A stretch of 64,000 nt of DNA from an uncultured Opitutaceae bacterium (GTDB lineage: Bacteria > Verrucomicrobiota > Verrucomicrobiia > Opitutales > Opitutaceae), in contig CALFNN010000081.1 in NCBI GenBank assembly GCA_937902925.1, positions 1 through 64,000 of the forward strand, in the 5' to 3' direction. How positions within the stretch are numbered: position 1 is the first letter of the stretch; each line of letters begins with the position of its first letter. Shown in pieces: positions 39,106-47,271 of the stretch. The position numbers were made by a program, and so were the translations under genes. The notes under the pieces were generated by a model. It worked only from the letters and a program-made list of their open reading frames with translations. It was not told the origin of the DNA and searched no databases.

Positions 39106-39627
39106 TCAGTATTTCCTTTTCCCAGTCACTTCATCGAGTTCGTAAGTGATGCCAAATGGCCGCTCGTCAGGCTCCATTTTTTTGGCTGTCGGGGTCCTCC
39201 CCACGTAGGGAAACTCAAGTTCAACATCTTCCGGCATATCGAACCGCACCTTTCCTTTCAGTCTCACCTTGTCGGGAAATGTCGGTCCATTGGTGGAGAG
39301 CGGAAAGAAACGCCACAACTTCATGGCGTCCACCAAAGCCGCTTGAAATTGGGGAAACTTGGCGTGCAGAACGACGTCGGCGATCGAGCCATCTTTGAGC
39401 ACAGTGAATTCGAAATCCACGTCGCCGCCGACATGAGCGCGGCGCATTTCCAACGGAAACCCTGGCAATGGTAGCGAGTCGTAAAGCGGCACCGTCTCGA
39501 TTCCCCGTTTTTCGTCGAACGCCACCATTACTCGAAAGGCGAAATTTGGCTGCCACATGGTCCTGGCCGGCAGCGCAGGGGAAAGCATACTAACGATGCC
39601 CACGACCAGCAGTGTTTTCGTTTTCAT
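39106..39627 (-). CDS. Secreted protein with TonB C-terminal-like domain
   Basis: 173 residues with a signal peptide (about 1-21, MKTKTLLVVGIVSMLSPALP). The central part, GGDVDFEFTVLKDGSIADVV then FQAALVDAMKLWRFFP, follows the TonB C-terminal pattern (beta strand, DG turn, helix, W-x-F-x-P). It has no membrane anchor or Pro-rich spacer as true TonB has, so it is more likely one of the free-standing secreted TonB-C proteins of unknown role common in Verrucomicrobiota (family knowledge). Base composition is lower in GC than in the permease genes, and it is the most 3' gene of the minus-strand island. Confidence 0.65.
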   Translation of the reverse strand: MKTKTLLVVGIVSMLSPALPARTMWQPNFAFRVMVAFDEKRGIETVPLYDSLPLPGFPLEMRRAHVGGDVDFEFTVLKDGSIADVVLHAKFPQFQAALVDAMKLWRFFPLSTNGPTFPDKVRLKGKVRFDMPEDVELEFPYVGRTPTAKKMEPDERPFGITYELDEVTGKRKY

Positions 39628-39698
39628 AGTCTCTTTGAAGAACCGTGTTATTATGCTGGGCGCCTATTTGTGTCGGCCCGTTTCGAATCGACGTAAAT

Positions 39699-39766
39699 AG
39701 GGTAAGCTTCCGGCCCGGCTCTCGTCGCAAGAGTGTCTGGCAACCGCACCCGCACGAGATAAATTC
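39699..39766 (-). repeat. Island repeat, copy A
   Basis: A 68-bp segment that aligns almost without gaps to 42053-42122 (shared runs TTCCGGCCCGGCTC and GCACGAGATAAATTC). It lies just upstream of the TonB-C-like gene on the minus strand, as copy B lies upstream of the lipoprotein gene at 41959. Confidence 0.7.
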
Positions 39767-39788
39767 CCGCCAGCGGTTACGCCCGGGG

Positions 39789-40088
39789 TCATTCCGTTTT
39801 TTCCAGCGCTTTCCGAATCCAGTTCGGATTCCGCCTGCAATCCAGCACCCGGAAAACGACGGCTTCGCCGGCGACCAGACGATAATAAACCGCAAAGGGA
39901 AACCGCTTGGCGAGCAGCCGATGGAAACCGAAGTGAACGCGATGAATGCCTGCATAGAGAACGAGCGAATCGATCTCCGAAAACAGACTGTCGAAAAAAT
40001 AACTGCCGACACTATTTGCATGCCGGTCGTAAAATCGTCGGCCAGCCGCAAGGTCCTCCAATGCCGGCCGGAGAACCCTGACTTTCAT
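39789..40088 (-). CDS. RelE/ParE-type toxin
   Basis: 99 residues. MKVRVLRPALEDLAAGRRFYD, then a helical region and a final beta strand with VFRVLDCRRNPNWI, match the RelE/ParE toxin fold: N-terminal strand, two helices, and a central/C-terminal sheet with basic and aromatic residues. Its ATG overlaps the antitoxin stop codon (ATGA, 40088-40085), the normal order antitoxin-toxin. It either cleaves mRNA on the ribosome (RelE) or poisons gyrase (ParE); the sequence alone does not decide, though the RRFYD segment is common in ParE-like members. Confidence 0.85.
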   Translation of the reverse strand: MKVRVLRPALEDLAAGRRFYDRHANSVGSYFFDSLFSEIDSLVLYAGIHRVHFGFHRLLAKRFPFAVYYRLVAGEAVVFRVLDCRRNPNWIRKALEKTE

Positions 40089-40300
40089 TCGAACTGCTTC
40101 CGCAATTCCTTCTTCGCTTCGTCCCAGTCCAAGACTTCGATCCGTCCCGCCGCGAATTCAGTCTCGGTCTTGCGCAATTCATCCTCATGCCACGCCGGGC
40201 TGGCAAACGCCTCGTCATCGGAGGCGAGGTCGCTCCATAAGGCCTCGATGATCTTCAGCTTCTCCTCCGACGGAAGTCTGCGGAGTTCAACGATGCTCAT
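40085..40300 (-). CDS. Addiction-module antitoxin (Unstab_antitox-like)
   Basis: 71 residues, acidic and mostly helical. The start LRRLPSEEKLKIIEALWSDL is the hallmark of the small antitoxin family PF09720/TIGR02574, normally paired with RelE/ParE toxins. The C-terminal part (DWDEAKKELRKQF) would wrap the toxin. It is the first gene of the pair, coupled to the toxin by an ATGA overlap. It should neutralise the toxin and repress the operon. Confidence 0.85.
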   Translation of the reverse strand: MSIVELRRLPSEEKLKIIEALWSDLASDDEAFASPAWHEDELRKTETEFAAGRIEVLDWDEAKKELRKQFE

Positions 40301-40460
40301 ACGTCAATCCTAGCCGGATCGACCTGCCCGGCAAGAGAGTTCCTCGGTAAAGCGGGCGAGCTCTCGTCTTCGAACGACGCGGTCCGGTCGGGCACAGAAC
40401 GGTTGACGACAATCGCCACCCCGGCACGCGCGTTGCCGGCGCTGGGGCGGGCGCCCGGAT

Positions 40461-40820
40461 TCATTTGTAGGGAAATCCCGGGCCCGGAAAAACTTCCAAT
40501 GTCACGCCGCCATTTTTCGACACGATCTTGAACTCCTTTGCCTGGCCGCGCTCCGAAACGAGCAGGAGCCGGTCGTTTTTTTGCTCCCAGCGCCCCTTGG
40601 TCCCGCGAGCCATCCTTTCTTCTTCGGTATCCGAGTTCAGCATGGCTCCCGCATACTCCAGATAAGTCTGATCGGCGTTCAGTCTGAGACACGTTTCGTC
40701 GTCGATCCCAACGCTGCTGAACGTGCGAATGAGACTGCGATCGAAATCGCTCCGCGGCCCGACCGACGGCAATGAGCAACCGGCACAGGTCAACAACGAG
40801 AGAAATACGATCATCTTCAT
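40461..40820 (-). CDS. Small lipoprotein of unknown function
   Basis: 119 residues with a lipoprotein signal (FLSLLTCAGC, lipid-carrying Cys at residue 15). The mature part includes RWEQKNDRLLLVSERGQAKE, a pattern seen in small periplasmic lipocalin-like or META-like domains (a predicted value per residue is compared with W-x-x-x-x-x-x-L), but no family is certain. It stands alone on the minus strand, 160 bp upstream of the antitoxin. Its GC is lower than that of the permease genes. Confidence 0.6.
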   Translation of the reverse strand: MKMIVFLSLLTCAGCSLPSVGPRSDFDRSLIRTFSSVGIDDETCLRLNADQTYLEYAGAMLNSDTEEERMARGTKGRWEQKNDRLLLVSERGQAKEFKIVSKNGGVTLEVFPGPGFPYK

Positions 40821-41539
40821 GGCCCGATGTTAAGATGCGAGCCGCGCGCCCTGGCGCGCGAGTAGTTTTCTTTGACCAGAACGGTCCGGTCGAATGCAGA
40901 AGGGCTGGCGAAAATCGCAGCCTCGCAAAGCGCGATGGCTGACGGCTGTTTGGGCTCCTTCCTCAAGCTTCGAAGCATGTGAAGCGAACGATAAAACCAT
41001 TGCGACGCTGAGCTGTGATAAGACGGTGACCGGCATGCAGCAACTGCAGTTATCACTCACGCCCACCATCGGCGTCAGAGAGGAGATGCGATTCCTGCTC
41101 CGGCGCGCCGTCACATCCGTGCCACAGCTTGCACTTTTCACAGGACAAATTTCCAGCCCGACTCACGGCCCGGATTGTGCCCCGTCCGGCGTCGTGCACG
41201 AGGAAAATCACGGAGGCCGGAGACCATCCGAAACTCGCCACGGACCTTTGAAGCAAAGTAGTCCAATGGGTTACCCTGCCGCGGACGACGATCACGGGCC
41301 GTGCCCGCGCTGGTTGCCGGACTGCCTCCAAGCTCTCGCGGCGTTCAGGCGGACGTCGTCACGCGTGAATTCACCGCGCCCTTCCGCGCCTCGTCTTTCT
41401 CTGAAACCCGCACGCTTGTCTCGTTTCGCGACCGCGGTTGCCAGCGGTCAGCTCGGTTTTCCAATTCCCTGCCGTCATCGACTGAACATTTGCGACGTCG
41501 CCGGCAGCGAGCAGGAAAGAACGGCCGGATTGGGGGTTT
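40821..41539. other. 719-bp stretch without a convincing gene
   Basis: No frame here shows a family motif, signal peptide or sensible start. It contains repeat copy C (41130-41174). Short minus-strand frames read through that repeat with the same partial peptide (SRAGN...SEK) as copy B, suggesting decayed or recombined sequence rather than a functional gene. Confidence 0.6.
41130..41174 (-). repeat. Island repeat, copy C (partial)
   Basis: Aligns to 42041-42085 of copy B (TGC-CTTTTC, then AAATTTCC-GCCCG-CTCACG) with scattered mismatches, and lacks the other half shared by copies A and B. Confidence 0.55.
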
Positions 41540-41959
41540 TCACTTCGTAATCAAATCCATCGACTGAATATTGTAGCCCACGAGCAGTGCCTTCTCTCCG
41601 TCCATCTCGAAAGTGAATGACTCGGTTCCTTCCCCTTTTTCGAAAACCGTCTTTTGTGCCATCTTCACGGTGGTCGTGGCATTGAACGCTCCGACGTTCC
41701 AATTGACGTTCGCCGTGGATGTGACCTTGCCCAGTTTATTTTGCACCGCGTGCAACAACTGTTCGTATTTTTCCTTCTTCGACGCGCTTCGAAACTTCGG
41801 ATGCGCTCCCTCCCAAATGGCGTCGAGCCTTCCGGCGTTATACTGTTCATGAAAACGGACAATGGCGGCGTCCGCCGCGGCTTTCCCTTTGGTGAGACCG
41901 CCGCAGCCGCCGAGACACAGCCCGAAACAAACCAGCGCCATCGAGATGATTGTCTTCAT
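41540..41959 (-). CDS. Small lipoprotein (DUF4019/DUF3887-like fold possible)
   Basis: 139 residues from the ATG at 41959; an upstream in-frame ATG at 41977 would add six basic residues before the signal peptide. The signal LVCFGLCLGGCG has a lipobox ending at Cys19. The mature part begins with an alpha helix (AADAAIVRFHEQYNAGRLD) followed by a beta-rich segment, the layout of NTF2-like small lipoproteins such as DUF4019/DUF3887. That family link is tentative. Upstream, the motif AATAACAC lies shortly before the ATG, as it does at the TonB-C-like gene at 39627. Confidence 0.65.
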   Translation of the reverse strand: MKTIISMALVCFGLCLGGCGGLTKGKAAADAAIVRFHEQYNAGRLDAIWEGAHPKFRSASKKEKYEQLLHAVQNKLGKVTSTANVNWNVGAFNATTTVKMAQKTVFEKGEGTESFTFEMDGEKALLVGYNIQSMDLITK

Positions 41960-42052
41960 ATGTTTTCTTTGCCGCACAGTGTTATTCGCCGGACGTGCGA
42001 TTTCTCGCCGCAGCGCACAGTTGAACTCGGAACCTCGTTCTGCGCTTTTCGG

Positions 42053-42122
42053 AGGGTGAATTTCCGGCCCGGCTCACGTCGCGAAGGAGTGTCCGGAAAC
42101 CGCACAGGCACGAGATAAATTC
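42053..42122 (-). repeat. Island repeat, copy B
   Basis: A 70-bp segment matching copy A at 39699-39766, extended on one side (42041-42052) by the part shared with copy C. It lies upstream of the lipoprotein gene at 41959 and directly abuts the kinase-tail fragment at 42143. Confidence 0.7.
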
Positions 42123-42142
42123 GCTCCACCACCAAAGAGGTC

Positions 42143-42193
42143 CAGCGCGTAGCCCCCGAAACCGCCGCCGCAATATTCCCCGCGAGCGCGCCG
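42143..42193 (-). pseudogene. Duplicated fragment of a GHMP-kinase 3' end
   Basis: About 51 bp nearly identical (four or five mismatches) to 43276-43326, the stretch of the nearby kinase gene encoding the GGGFGGYAL motif. On the minus strand one frame reads EYCGGGFGGYALDLFGG, showing it derives from a coding sequence of this family rather than from chance GC similarity. It has no start or remaining upstream domain, so it is a remnant. It sits between the coiled-coil gene and repeat copy B. Confidence 0.7.
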
Positions 42194-42198
42194 GCGCC

Positions 42199-43092
42199 TC
42201 AGGGCCGAAACGCATTCGGCCCGTTGGGCGCGGGCCGGGGGCGCGCGGGGAGCGTCGAAACCTGCGGCACCAGCGGCACCACCCAGGCGTATTGCTCCGG
42301 CAGCTTCGCCAGGTCCGGATAAGTCATCGTGCTCGTCGACGTGCTGCGCGGCGCCTTCTGCCGGTCGTTCAACACGAGGCGCGGCTCGCTTCCCCCGATC
42401 CCCGGTTCACGGGAAAACGTCAGCGTGCGTTCTTCTCCGCCGAAACTGTTGAACGCCCGCGTCAACTGGTCGGTCTGCAGCGCCAGGAACAACTCGTTCC
42501 GCTCCGGGCCGAGCGTCCGCGCGAATGCATCCATCAGCGAATCGTAAACGTCGCCGCCACCCGCGAACGGCTTCACCTCGACCACCACCGTGTCGCCGCT
42601 CGGCGTCACGGTCGCGTTGGCCGCCATCAGTCCGTCGATCTGCTGCCGCCCCTGGGCCACGGCGTTTTGCAGCGCCTCGGTCTCGGTCGGCGTGAGGTCG
42701 AACATCTGCGCAAAACCCGGCGCCAGCTTCCCGTCGCGCGTCACGATCGGCAGGTTGATGCTGGCCGTCTTGTCCTTCTGCGCCTCCGCCAGCGCCCGCA
42801 GCTTCGCCATCCGCGCCGCGTGCTCGTCGGCCGCCGCGGGCAGGGCACGCACCGCCGCGGCCGGTTCTCCGGGTGTCGCGGGCGTTTTTGCCCGCCGCTC
42901 GTTTTCGCTGCGCAACCGCGCGACTTCCTCGCGCAGCCGGGCAGTCTCGCCGGGCGTGGCGCCCGCATCGGCCGTCGGAGAATTTGCCGACGGCTCGACG
43001 TCCCCCGCCTGTCGCCGGCCGACCTCATATCCGGCCACGCCGGCAAGCGCGACCAGGCCAAACGTCAGCAAGGCTCGGGCGGGGGTGTTCAT
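42199..43092 (-). CDS. Membrane-anchored coiled-coil protein of unknown function
   Basis: 297 residues from the ATG at 43092; the longer open frame (to 43380) overlaps the kinase gene. One N-terminal helix (about 6-22, ALLTFGLVALAGVAGYEVG) anchors it, followed by a low-complexity linker and a short coiled coil (ETARLREEVARLRSENERR, about 48-66). A soluble domain of about 180 residues follows, ending in a Pro-rich tail. The DLTPTETEALQNAVAQGRQQ segment resembles no family I can name. It lies 98 bp after the kinase gene. Confidence 0.65.
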   Translation of the reverse strand: MNTPARALLTFGLVALAGVAGYEVGRRQAGDVEPSANSPTADAGATPGETARLREEVARLRSENERRAKTPATPGEPAAAVRALPAAADEHAARMAKLRALAEAQKDKTASINLPIVTRDGKLAPGFAQMFDLTPTETEALQNAVAQGRQQIDGLMAANATVTPSGDTVVVEVKPFAGGGDVYDSLMDAFARTLGPERNELFLALQTDQLTRAFNSFGGEERTLTFSREPGIGGSEPRLVLNDRQKAPRSTSTSTMTYPDLAKLPEQYAWVVPLVPQVSTLPARPRPAPNGPNAFRP

Positions 43093-43190
43093 GAATCCGA
43101 TGCCCACGAAAAACCAACCCCGCCCCCGAAAGGCAACCGCCGATCCGCCGGCCGGCGATGCTCGAAGGCGGTCGAGCCGCCTCCGATCGC

Positions 43191-44276
43191 CTACCGCGCC
43201 GCCACGAGCGGCTCGATCGGCCGGAAGCCCGTCCGCGCGCACGCCGCGTCCCGCTGCGCCGGTTCGCCGAAGAGATACAGCGCGTAGCCGCCGAAGCCGC
43301 CGCCGCAATATTTCCAGGCGAGCGCGCCGGGCAGGTCCGCGGGGAGCGCAGCCATGCCCTCGCCGCATTGCATCGCCCAAGAAATCTTCACCGCCTCGGC
43401 CAGCCGCGCGAGACTGCCCTGCCAGACCGCCTCGCGCGCCAGCGCCCCTGCCCGCTCGATCGCATCATAGTCGCGCGGCCGGTTGGCCAGGTCGGGCGTG
43501 TCGTGCGGCGCGCCGGTCCAGAACAGCGCCATCCGCCCGGCGAGGAATTCGCCCGCCGTCTTGATTTCCAGCTCCGGCCGCCGGCCGCTGCGCCAGACGC
43601 ACAGTCCGGTTTCCGCGATGATCGCGGGATCCTGCCAGCCGACGCCGAGGTCGAGCTCCGCCGCGATGCCGTCGCGGCCGTTGAGCAGCGCCCACGCGCC
43701 GCTGCCGCCGAGCCCGGCGTTCTGCTCGTAGGGCCAGTCGCGCAACGACACCGCCGGCGAGATCGCGCAATTCACCACGAACGCGCCTTCGCGCGCGAAC
43801 CGCGGCACGTCGAGCCAGCCGCCCGCGAAATCCACCCGCAGTGGCGCGACTTCCGGCGCGCGGATGAATTTCACGATCTGCGTCGTCGACACCGGCGAAA
43901 ATTGCGGCGGCGTCTTCGGCAGCAGCAGATAGCGCGCGCCGACCTGGGCGCAGAGTTCGCGTTTCAGCGCCCCGTATTTGTCGTCTTCCGTGACGGCGAG
44001 GATGTCGGGCCGGAGCCGGAGGAAGTGTTCGCGAAAATCCATCCCGTCCTCGAGCCGGTCGCCCACGACGACCTCGTCGACCATGTCGAGCGCCGCGAGC
44101 ACCGCCCGCTTGTGATCGTCCGGCAGCGAGCTGCGCCGCTGCTTGTGCAGCCAGAGGACCTCGGCCGAGGCGAAACAGACCGTCAGGTGATCGCCGAGCG
44201 CCCGCGCCTCGCGGAAAAACTGCACGTGTCCCGCGTGGACAATGTCGTAGCACCCGGAAACGAAGACGCGAATCAT
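43191..44276 (-). CDS. Nucleotidyltransferase-GHMP kinase fusion protein
   Basis: 361 residues with two parts. N-terminal about 1-125: a cytidylyltransferase-like fold with GCYDIVHAGH (HxGH at 14-17), as in RfaE/GlmU-unrelated TagD-type enzymes that transfer a nucleotide to a sugar or alcohol phosphate. C-terminal about 143-361: a GHMP sugar-kinase domain with RVDFAGGWLDVP (147-158), the phosphate loop GLGGSGAWA (188-196) and the C-terminal glycine motif GGGFGG (325-330). The pairing suggests that one polypeptide phosphorylates and then activates a sugar, e.g. for a heptose- or fucose-like nucleotide sugar for surface glycans; the actual substrate is unknown. It is divergent from permease 13. 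Confidence 0.8.
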   Translation of the reverse strand: MIRVFVSGCYDIVHAGHVQFFREARALGDHLTVCFASAEVLWLHKQRRSSLPDDHKRAVLAALDMVDEVVVGDRLEDGMDFREHFLRLRPDILAVTEDDKYGALKRELCAQVGARYLLLPKTPPQFSPVSTTQIVKFIRAPEVAPLRVDFAGGWLDVPRFAREGAFVVNCAISPAVSLRDWPYEQNAGLGGSGAWALLNGRDGIAAELDLGVGWQDPAIIAETGLCVWRSGRRPELEIKTAGEFLAGRMALFWTGAPHDTPDLANRPRDYDAIERAGALAREAVWQGSLARLAEAVKISWAMQCGEGMAALPADLPGALAWKYCGGGFGGYALYLFGEPAQRDAACARTGFRPIEPLVAAR

Positions 44277-44383
44277 GAGATTCCGCCCAGCACGCCCTCG
44301 CCCGCGGCCCGCGTCAACCCGGCAATGCGGCCCGCCGCAAATCGACGGTAACTTTTCCCGCCAATCCGGGTTTTCGAAACCGC

Positions 44384-46780
44384 ATGCTCGCCGACCTGAA
44401 ATTCGCCCTCCGCCAGCTCGCCAAGACTCCCGGGTTCACCGCCGTCGCCCTGCTCACCCTCGCCCTCGGCATCGGCGCGAACACCGCGATTTTCTCCGTG
44501 GTCAAATCCGTCCTCCTCAGCCCGCTGCCGTATCCCGGGCCCGGCCGGCTCGTCGTGCTGTGGGAGGACGAGACCAACTTCCAGCAGGCCTCGATCGCCT
44601 GGCCCGACTTGCAGGACTGGCAGCGCGACAACACCGCCTTCACCGCGCTCGGTGGCTACCGGCGCGACAACTACGCGCTCACCGGCCGCGGCGAGCCTGA
44701 GATGCTCCGCGGCGCCCGCGCCAGCGCCGCGCTTTTCGACGCGATCAAGCTCCCGCCGCAACTCGGCCGCGTCTTCACCGCCGCCGAGGACAAGGTCGGC
44801 GCCCCCGGGCTCGTCGTCCTCAGTCACGGGTTGTGGCAGCGCCAGTTCGGCGGAACGCCGGACGCGCTCGGAAAAACGCTCACGCTCAATGGCGAATCCT
44901 ACACCGTCATCGGCGTGCTGCCGGCGGAGTTCGGCTCGCCGACGGGCGTCGATTTCTGGACGCAGCTCGCCCGCGGCAGCGACAACCCCAACTGGCAGAA
45001 CCGCAGCAATCATCCCGGCATCTACGCCATCGGTCGCATGAAGCCCGGCCAGACCTTCGCCACCGCGCTGGCCGATTTGAAACGGATATCCGCGCGCATC
45101 GCCCAGGACCATCCCGACGACAGCACGGGCGTGACCGCCTCCGGCCAGCTCCTCTTCGACAGCACGGTTGGCGACTACCGGCGCGGCCTCACGGTGCTGC
45201 TCGGCGCCGTCGGCCTCGTGCTGCTCATCGCCTGCGCGAACCTCGCCAACCTGCTCCTCGCCCGCAGCGCCGCGCGCGAGTCCGAGTTCGCCGTCCGCGC
45301 CGCGCTCGGCGCCTCGCGCGGCCGGCTCGTGCGCCAGCTCCTGCTCGAGAGCCTCGTGCTCGCGCTGGGCGGCGGCGTGCTCGGCGTCATCCTCGCGGGT
45401 TGGGCGCGCAGCGGCATCGTCGCACTCAGTCCCGCCGGCGTGACGCGTTTCCAGCAAACCGCGATCGACGCCCCCGTGCTCGCGGTAACCTTCGGGCTCG
45501 CGCTGATCACCGCGCTCGTCTTCGGGCTCTGGCCCGCGTGGAAGGCCGCGCAACCCGACCTGCGCTCTTCGCTCGCTTCCGGCGGGCGCACCGGCTCCGA
45601 CGGCCCCGGCGCCACGCGCGCCCGCGAGGCGTTGATCGTCGCCGAGGTGGCGCTCACGCTCATGCTGCTCGTCGGCGCCGGCTTGTTGTTGCGCAGCTTC
45701 GAGCGCATGCAGACGGCGAATCTCGGGTTCGCCGCTCATGGTGTCCTCACCGCCCGCCTCTCGCTGCCGAAGAAAAACTACGGCACCAAGGAGCAGATCG
45801 ACACCTTCGGCGACCGCCTGCTCGAGCGGGTGCGCGCGCTGCCCGGCGTGAAATCCGCCGATCTCGCGACCAATTCGCCGCTCAACACGGGCTGGCAGAC
45901 GTCCTTCCTCCCCGAGGGCCACGCCCCGTGGCCGGCGGGACAAAACCCGCTCGCCGAGATGAACGTCGTGAGCGACGGCTATTTTCGCACGCTCGGCATT
46001 CCGTTGCTGCGCGGCCGGGCGTTCGGGCCTGAGGACGGACTCAAGTCCCCGCGCACCGCAATCATTGACCAGGCGTTTGCCGACAAATTCTGGCCGGGCG
46101 CCGACCCGGTCGGCCAGAAGATGACGCTCAGCGGTGACCCGGCGGTCGTCGTCGGCGTCGTGCCCACGCTCAAGGTTTACGGCTACGCCTCCGAACCGAA
46201 GCTCGTGCAGGCCTACCTGGCCGCGCGCCAGGATGCGCCCGACGATTTCGCGCTGCTCGTCCGCACCGATGGCGATGCCGCCGCCCTCGCCTCTTCCGTG
46301 CGGCGCGTCGTTTCCGAGATCGACCCCAACCAACCCGTCTGGAACGTGCGCACGCTCGACGATCGCATCGACGCCTCGTTCAGCACGCCGCGGCTCTACA
46401 CCTTCCTGCTCGCGATCTTCGCCGGGCTCGCGCTGCTGCTCGCGGCGGTCGGGCTCTACGGCGTGCTCGCCTACCAGGTCAGCCGGCGCACGCGCGAGTT
46501 CGGCATCCGCCTCGCCCTCGGCTCGCTCACGTCGCAGATCACCACGCTCGTCCTCCGCCGCGGCTTGCGCCTGCTCGCGGCCGGCCTCGCCGTGGGCCTG
46601 CTCGGCGCGCTCGCGCTCGGCCGCGTGCTCGGCACCTTGCTCTATCGCACCAGCTCGTTCGACCCCGCGGTCGTCGGCGGCGTGGCGGGCCTGCTTGGCG
46701 TCGTCGCGCTGCTCGCGTGCTGGCTGCCCGCGCGCCGCGCCGCACGCGTCAATCCGCTCATCGCGCTGCGGGCCGATTGA
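44384..46780 (+). CDS. Duplicated MacB/FtsX-type ABC permease 13
   Basis: 798 residues, the shortest of the set, starting [19 protein letters not shown]. Both periplasmic cores and all eight helices are present. FtsX signatures are [10 protein letters not shown] and [10 protein letters not shown]; the tail is [11 protein letters not shown]. It is separated from the main array by the 5-kb minus-strand island, and no sigma-54 promoter is seen directly before it (44277-44383). Its position just before the ATPase/TolC operon suggests it may have been the original partner of that ATPase. Confidence 0.93.
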   Translation: MLADLKFALRQLAKTPGFTAVALLTLALGIGANTAIFSVVKSVLLSPLPYPGPGRLVVLWEDETNFQQASIAWPDLQDWQRDNTAFTALGGYRRDNYALTGRGEPEMLRGARASAALFDAIKLPPQLGRVFTAAEDKVGAPGLVVLSHGLWQRQFGGTPDALGKTLTLNGESYTVIGVLPAEFGSPTGVDFWTQLARGSDNPNWQNRSNHPGIYAIGRMKPGQTFATALADLKRISARIAQDHPDDSTGVTASGQLLFDSTVGDYRRGLTVLLGAVGLVLLIACANLANLLLARSAARESEFAVRAALGASRGRLVRQLLLESLVLALGGGVLGVILAGWARSGIVALSPAGVTRFQQTAIDAPVLAVTFGLALITALVFGLWPAWKAAQPDLRSSLASGGRTGSDGPGATRAREALIVAEVALTLMLLVGAGLLLRSFERMQTANLGFAAHGVLTARLSLPKKNYGTKEQIDTFGDRLLERVRALPGVKSADLATNSPLNTGWQTSFLPEGHAPWPAGQNPLAEMNVVSDGYFRTLGIPLLRGRAFGPEDGLKSPRTAIIDQAFADKFWPGADPVGQKMTLSGDPAVVVGVVPTLKVYGYASEPKLVQAYLAARQDAPDDFALLVRTDGDAAALASSVRRVVSEIDPNQPVWNVRTLDDRIDASFSTPRLYTFLLAIFAGLALLLAAVGLYGVLAYQVSRRTREFGIRLALGSLTSQITTLVLRRGLRLLAAGLAVGLLGALALGRVLGTLLYRTSSFDPAVVGGVAGLLGVVALLACWLPARRAARVNPLIALRAD

Positions 46781-46785
46781 GAATC

Positions 46786-46805
46786 CCGCCGGCCCACTCC
46801 GGCGG
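46786..46805 (+). terminator. GC-rich hairpin after permease 13
   Basis: CCGCCGG (46786-46792) and CCGGCGG (46799-46805), a perfect 7-bp stem with a 6-nt loop, 5 nt after the stop codon. There is no T-tract, so it could be a pause or a factor-assisted end point rather than a strong terminator. It separates permease 13 from the sigma-54 operon that follows. Confidence 0.35.
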
Positions 46806-46819
46806 TCGCGACGCGTGTT

Positions 46820-46845
46820 TCCCGATTTTGGGAAAGCGTTATTCC
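46820..46845 (+). promoter_or_regulatory. Candidate NtrC-type activator site (UAS3)
   Basis: TCCC (46820-46823), N6, GGGAA (46830-46834), N6, then ATTCC (46841-46845), which matches the third half-site only partly. The first dyad is extended and perfect (TTTCCC/GGGAAA). The site starts 122 bp upstream of the promoter at 46942, about one helical turn further than at the other two promoters. Confidence 0.55.
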
Positions 46846-46941
46846 ACAAACGAGCCATCCGCCTCGCCGGCCTCCGCCAGTGGCCGGAGTGGAGAATTTC
46901 TAAACGTTATCGGGCCGCTATTTAGGAACGATCGACAATGA

Positions 46942-46957
46942 CGGCACAGCCGTTGCT
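46942..46957 (+). promoter_or_regulatory. Sigma-54 (-24/-12) promoter of the ATPase/TolC operon
   Basis: CGGCACAGCCGTTGCT carries GGCAC and TTGCT at correct spacing (GG at 46943-46944, GC at 46955-46956) and is very close to the 4863 promoter (both GGCACAG-CGTTGC). The predicted start near 46968 lies 18 nt before the ATG at 46986. Confidence 0.72.
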
Positions 46958-46985
46958 AAACTCTCGACCGCAACGCTTCCGCATC

Positions 46986-47240
46986 ATGAAAAATCTCCCG
47001 CCCGCCCTGTTGTTTTTTCTCGGCGCGCCGCTGCTGCTCCCGGCGCTGGCCTGCGAGTCTTCGGAGTCAACCCCCGCGGCGCCGGTCGCATCCGTCCGGG
47101 CGGTTTCGCGCGCGGAGTCCCGGCCGGCCGGCCGGGATTCGGCCACCGCGACGCCCGCTCGCCCCGCCTCGCCTGCCAAGCCGTCGCCCTCTTCGCCGCC
47201 GCGCCCGCACGCCGCCCGCCCCGGTTATCTTTTCATGTGA
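46986..47240 (+). CDS. Small secreted Ala/Pro/Ser-rich peptide
   Basis: 84 residues: a signal peptide (KNLPPALLFFLGAPLLLPALA, about 2-22), followed by CESSESTPAAP and a low-complexity Ala/Pro/Ser/Arg tail ending GYLFM. If Cys23 is lipidated the lipobox (ALAC) is non-standard. It would hardly be called on coding character alone, but the sigma-54 promoter at 46942 places its ATG 18 nt from the predicted start, as for the small protein at 1595, and the ATPase gene follows 31 bp later. Function unknown. Confidence 0.5.
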   Translation: MKNLPPALLFFLGAPLLLPALACESSESTPAAPVASVRAVSRAESRPAGRDSATATPARPASPAKPSPSSPPRPHAARPGYLFM

Positions 47241-47271
47241 ATTTCGCCGATTTCATCGCCAACCTCGCTTC

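Noticed and set aside
40894-41550. A 218-codon plus-strand frame in the island
   Set aside because: No motif, no signal peptide, and composition unlike neighbouring genes; it crosses repeat copy C and runs into the lipoprotein gene on the other strand.
39628-42198. Integron attC sites at island gene boundaries
   Set aside because: I found AATAACAC motifs and repeats but no paired RYYYAAC/GTTRRRY core sites with proper stem spacing, and no integrase in the window.
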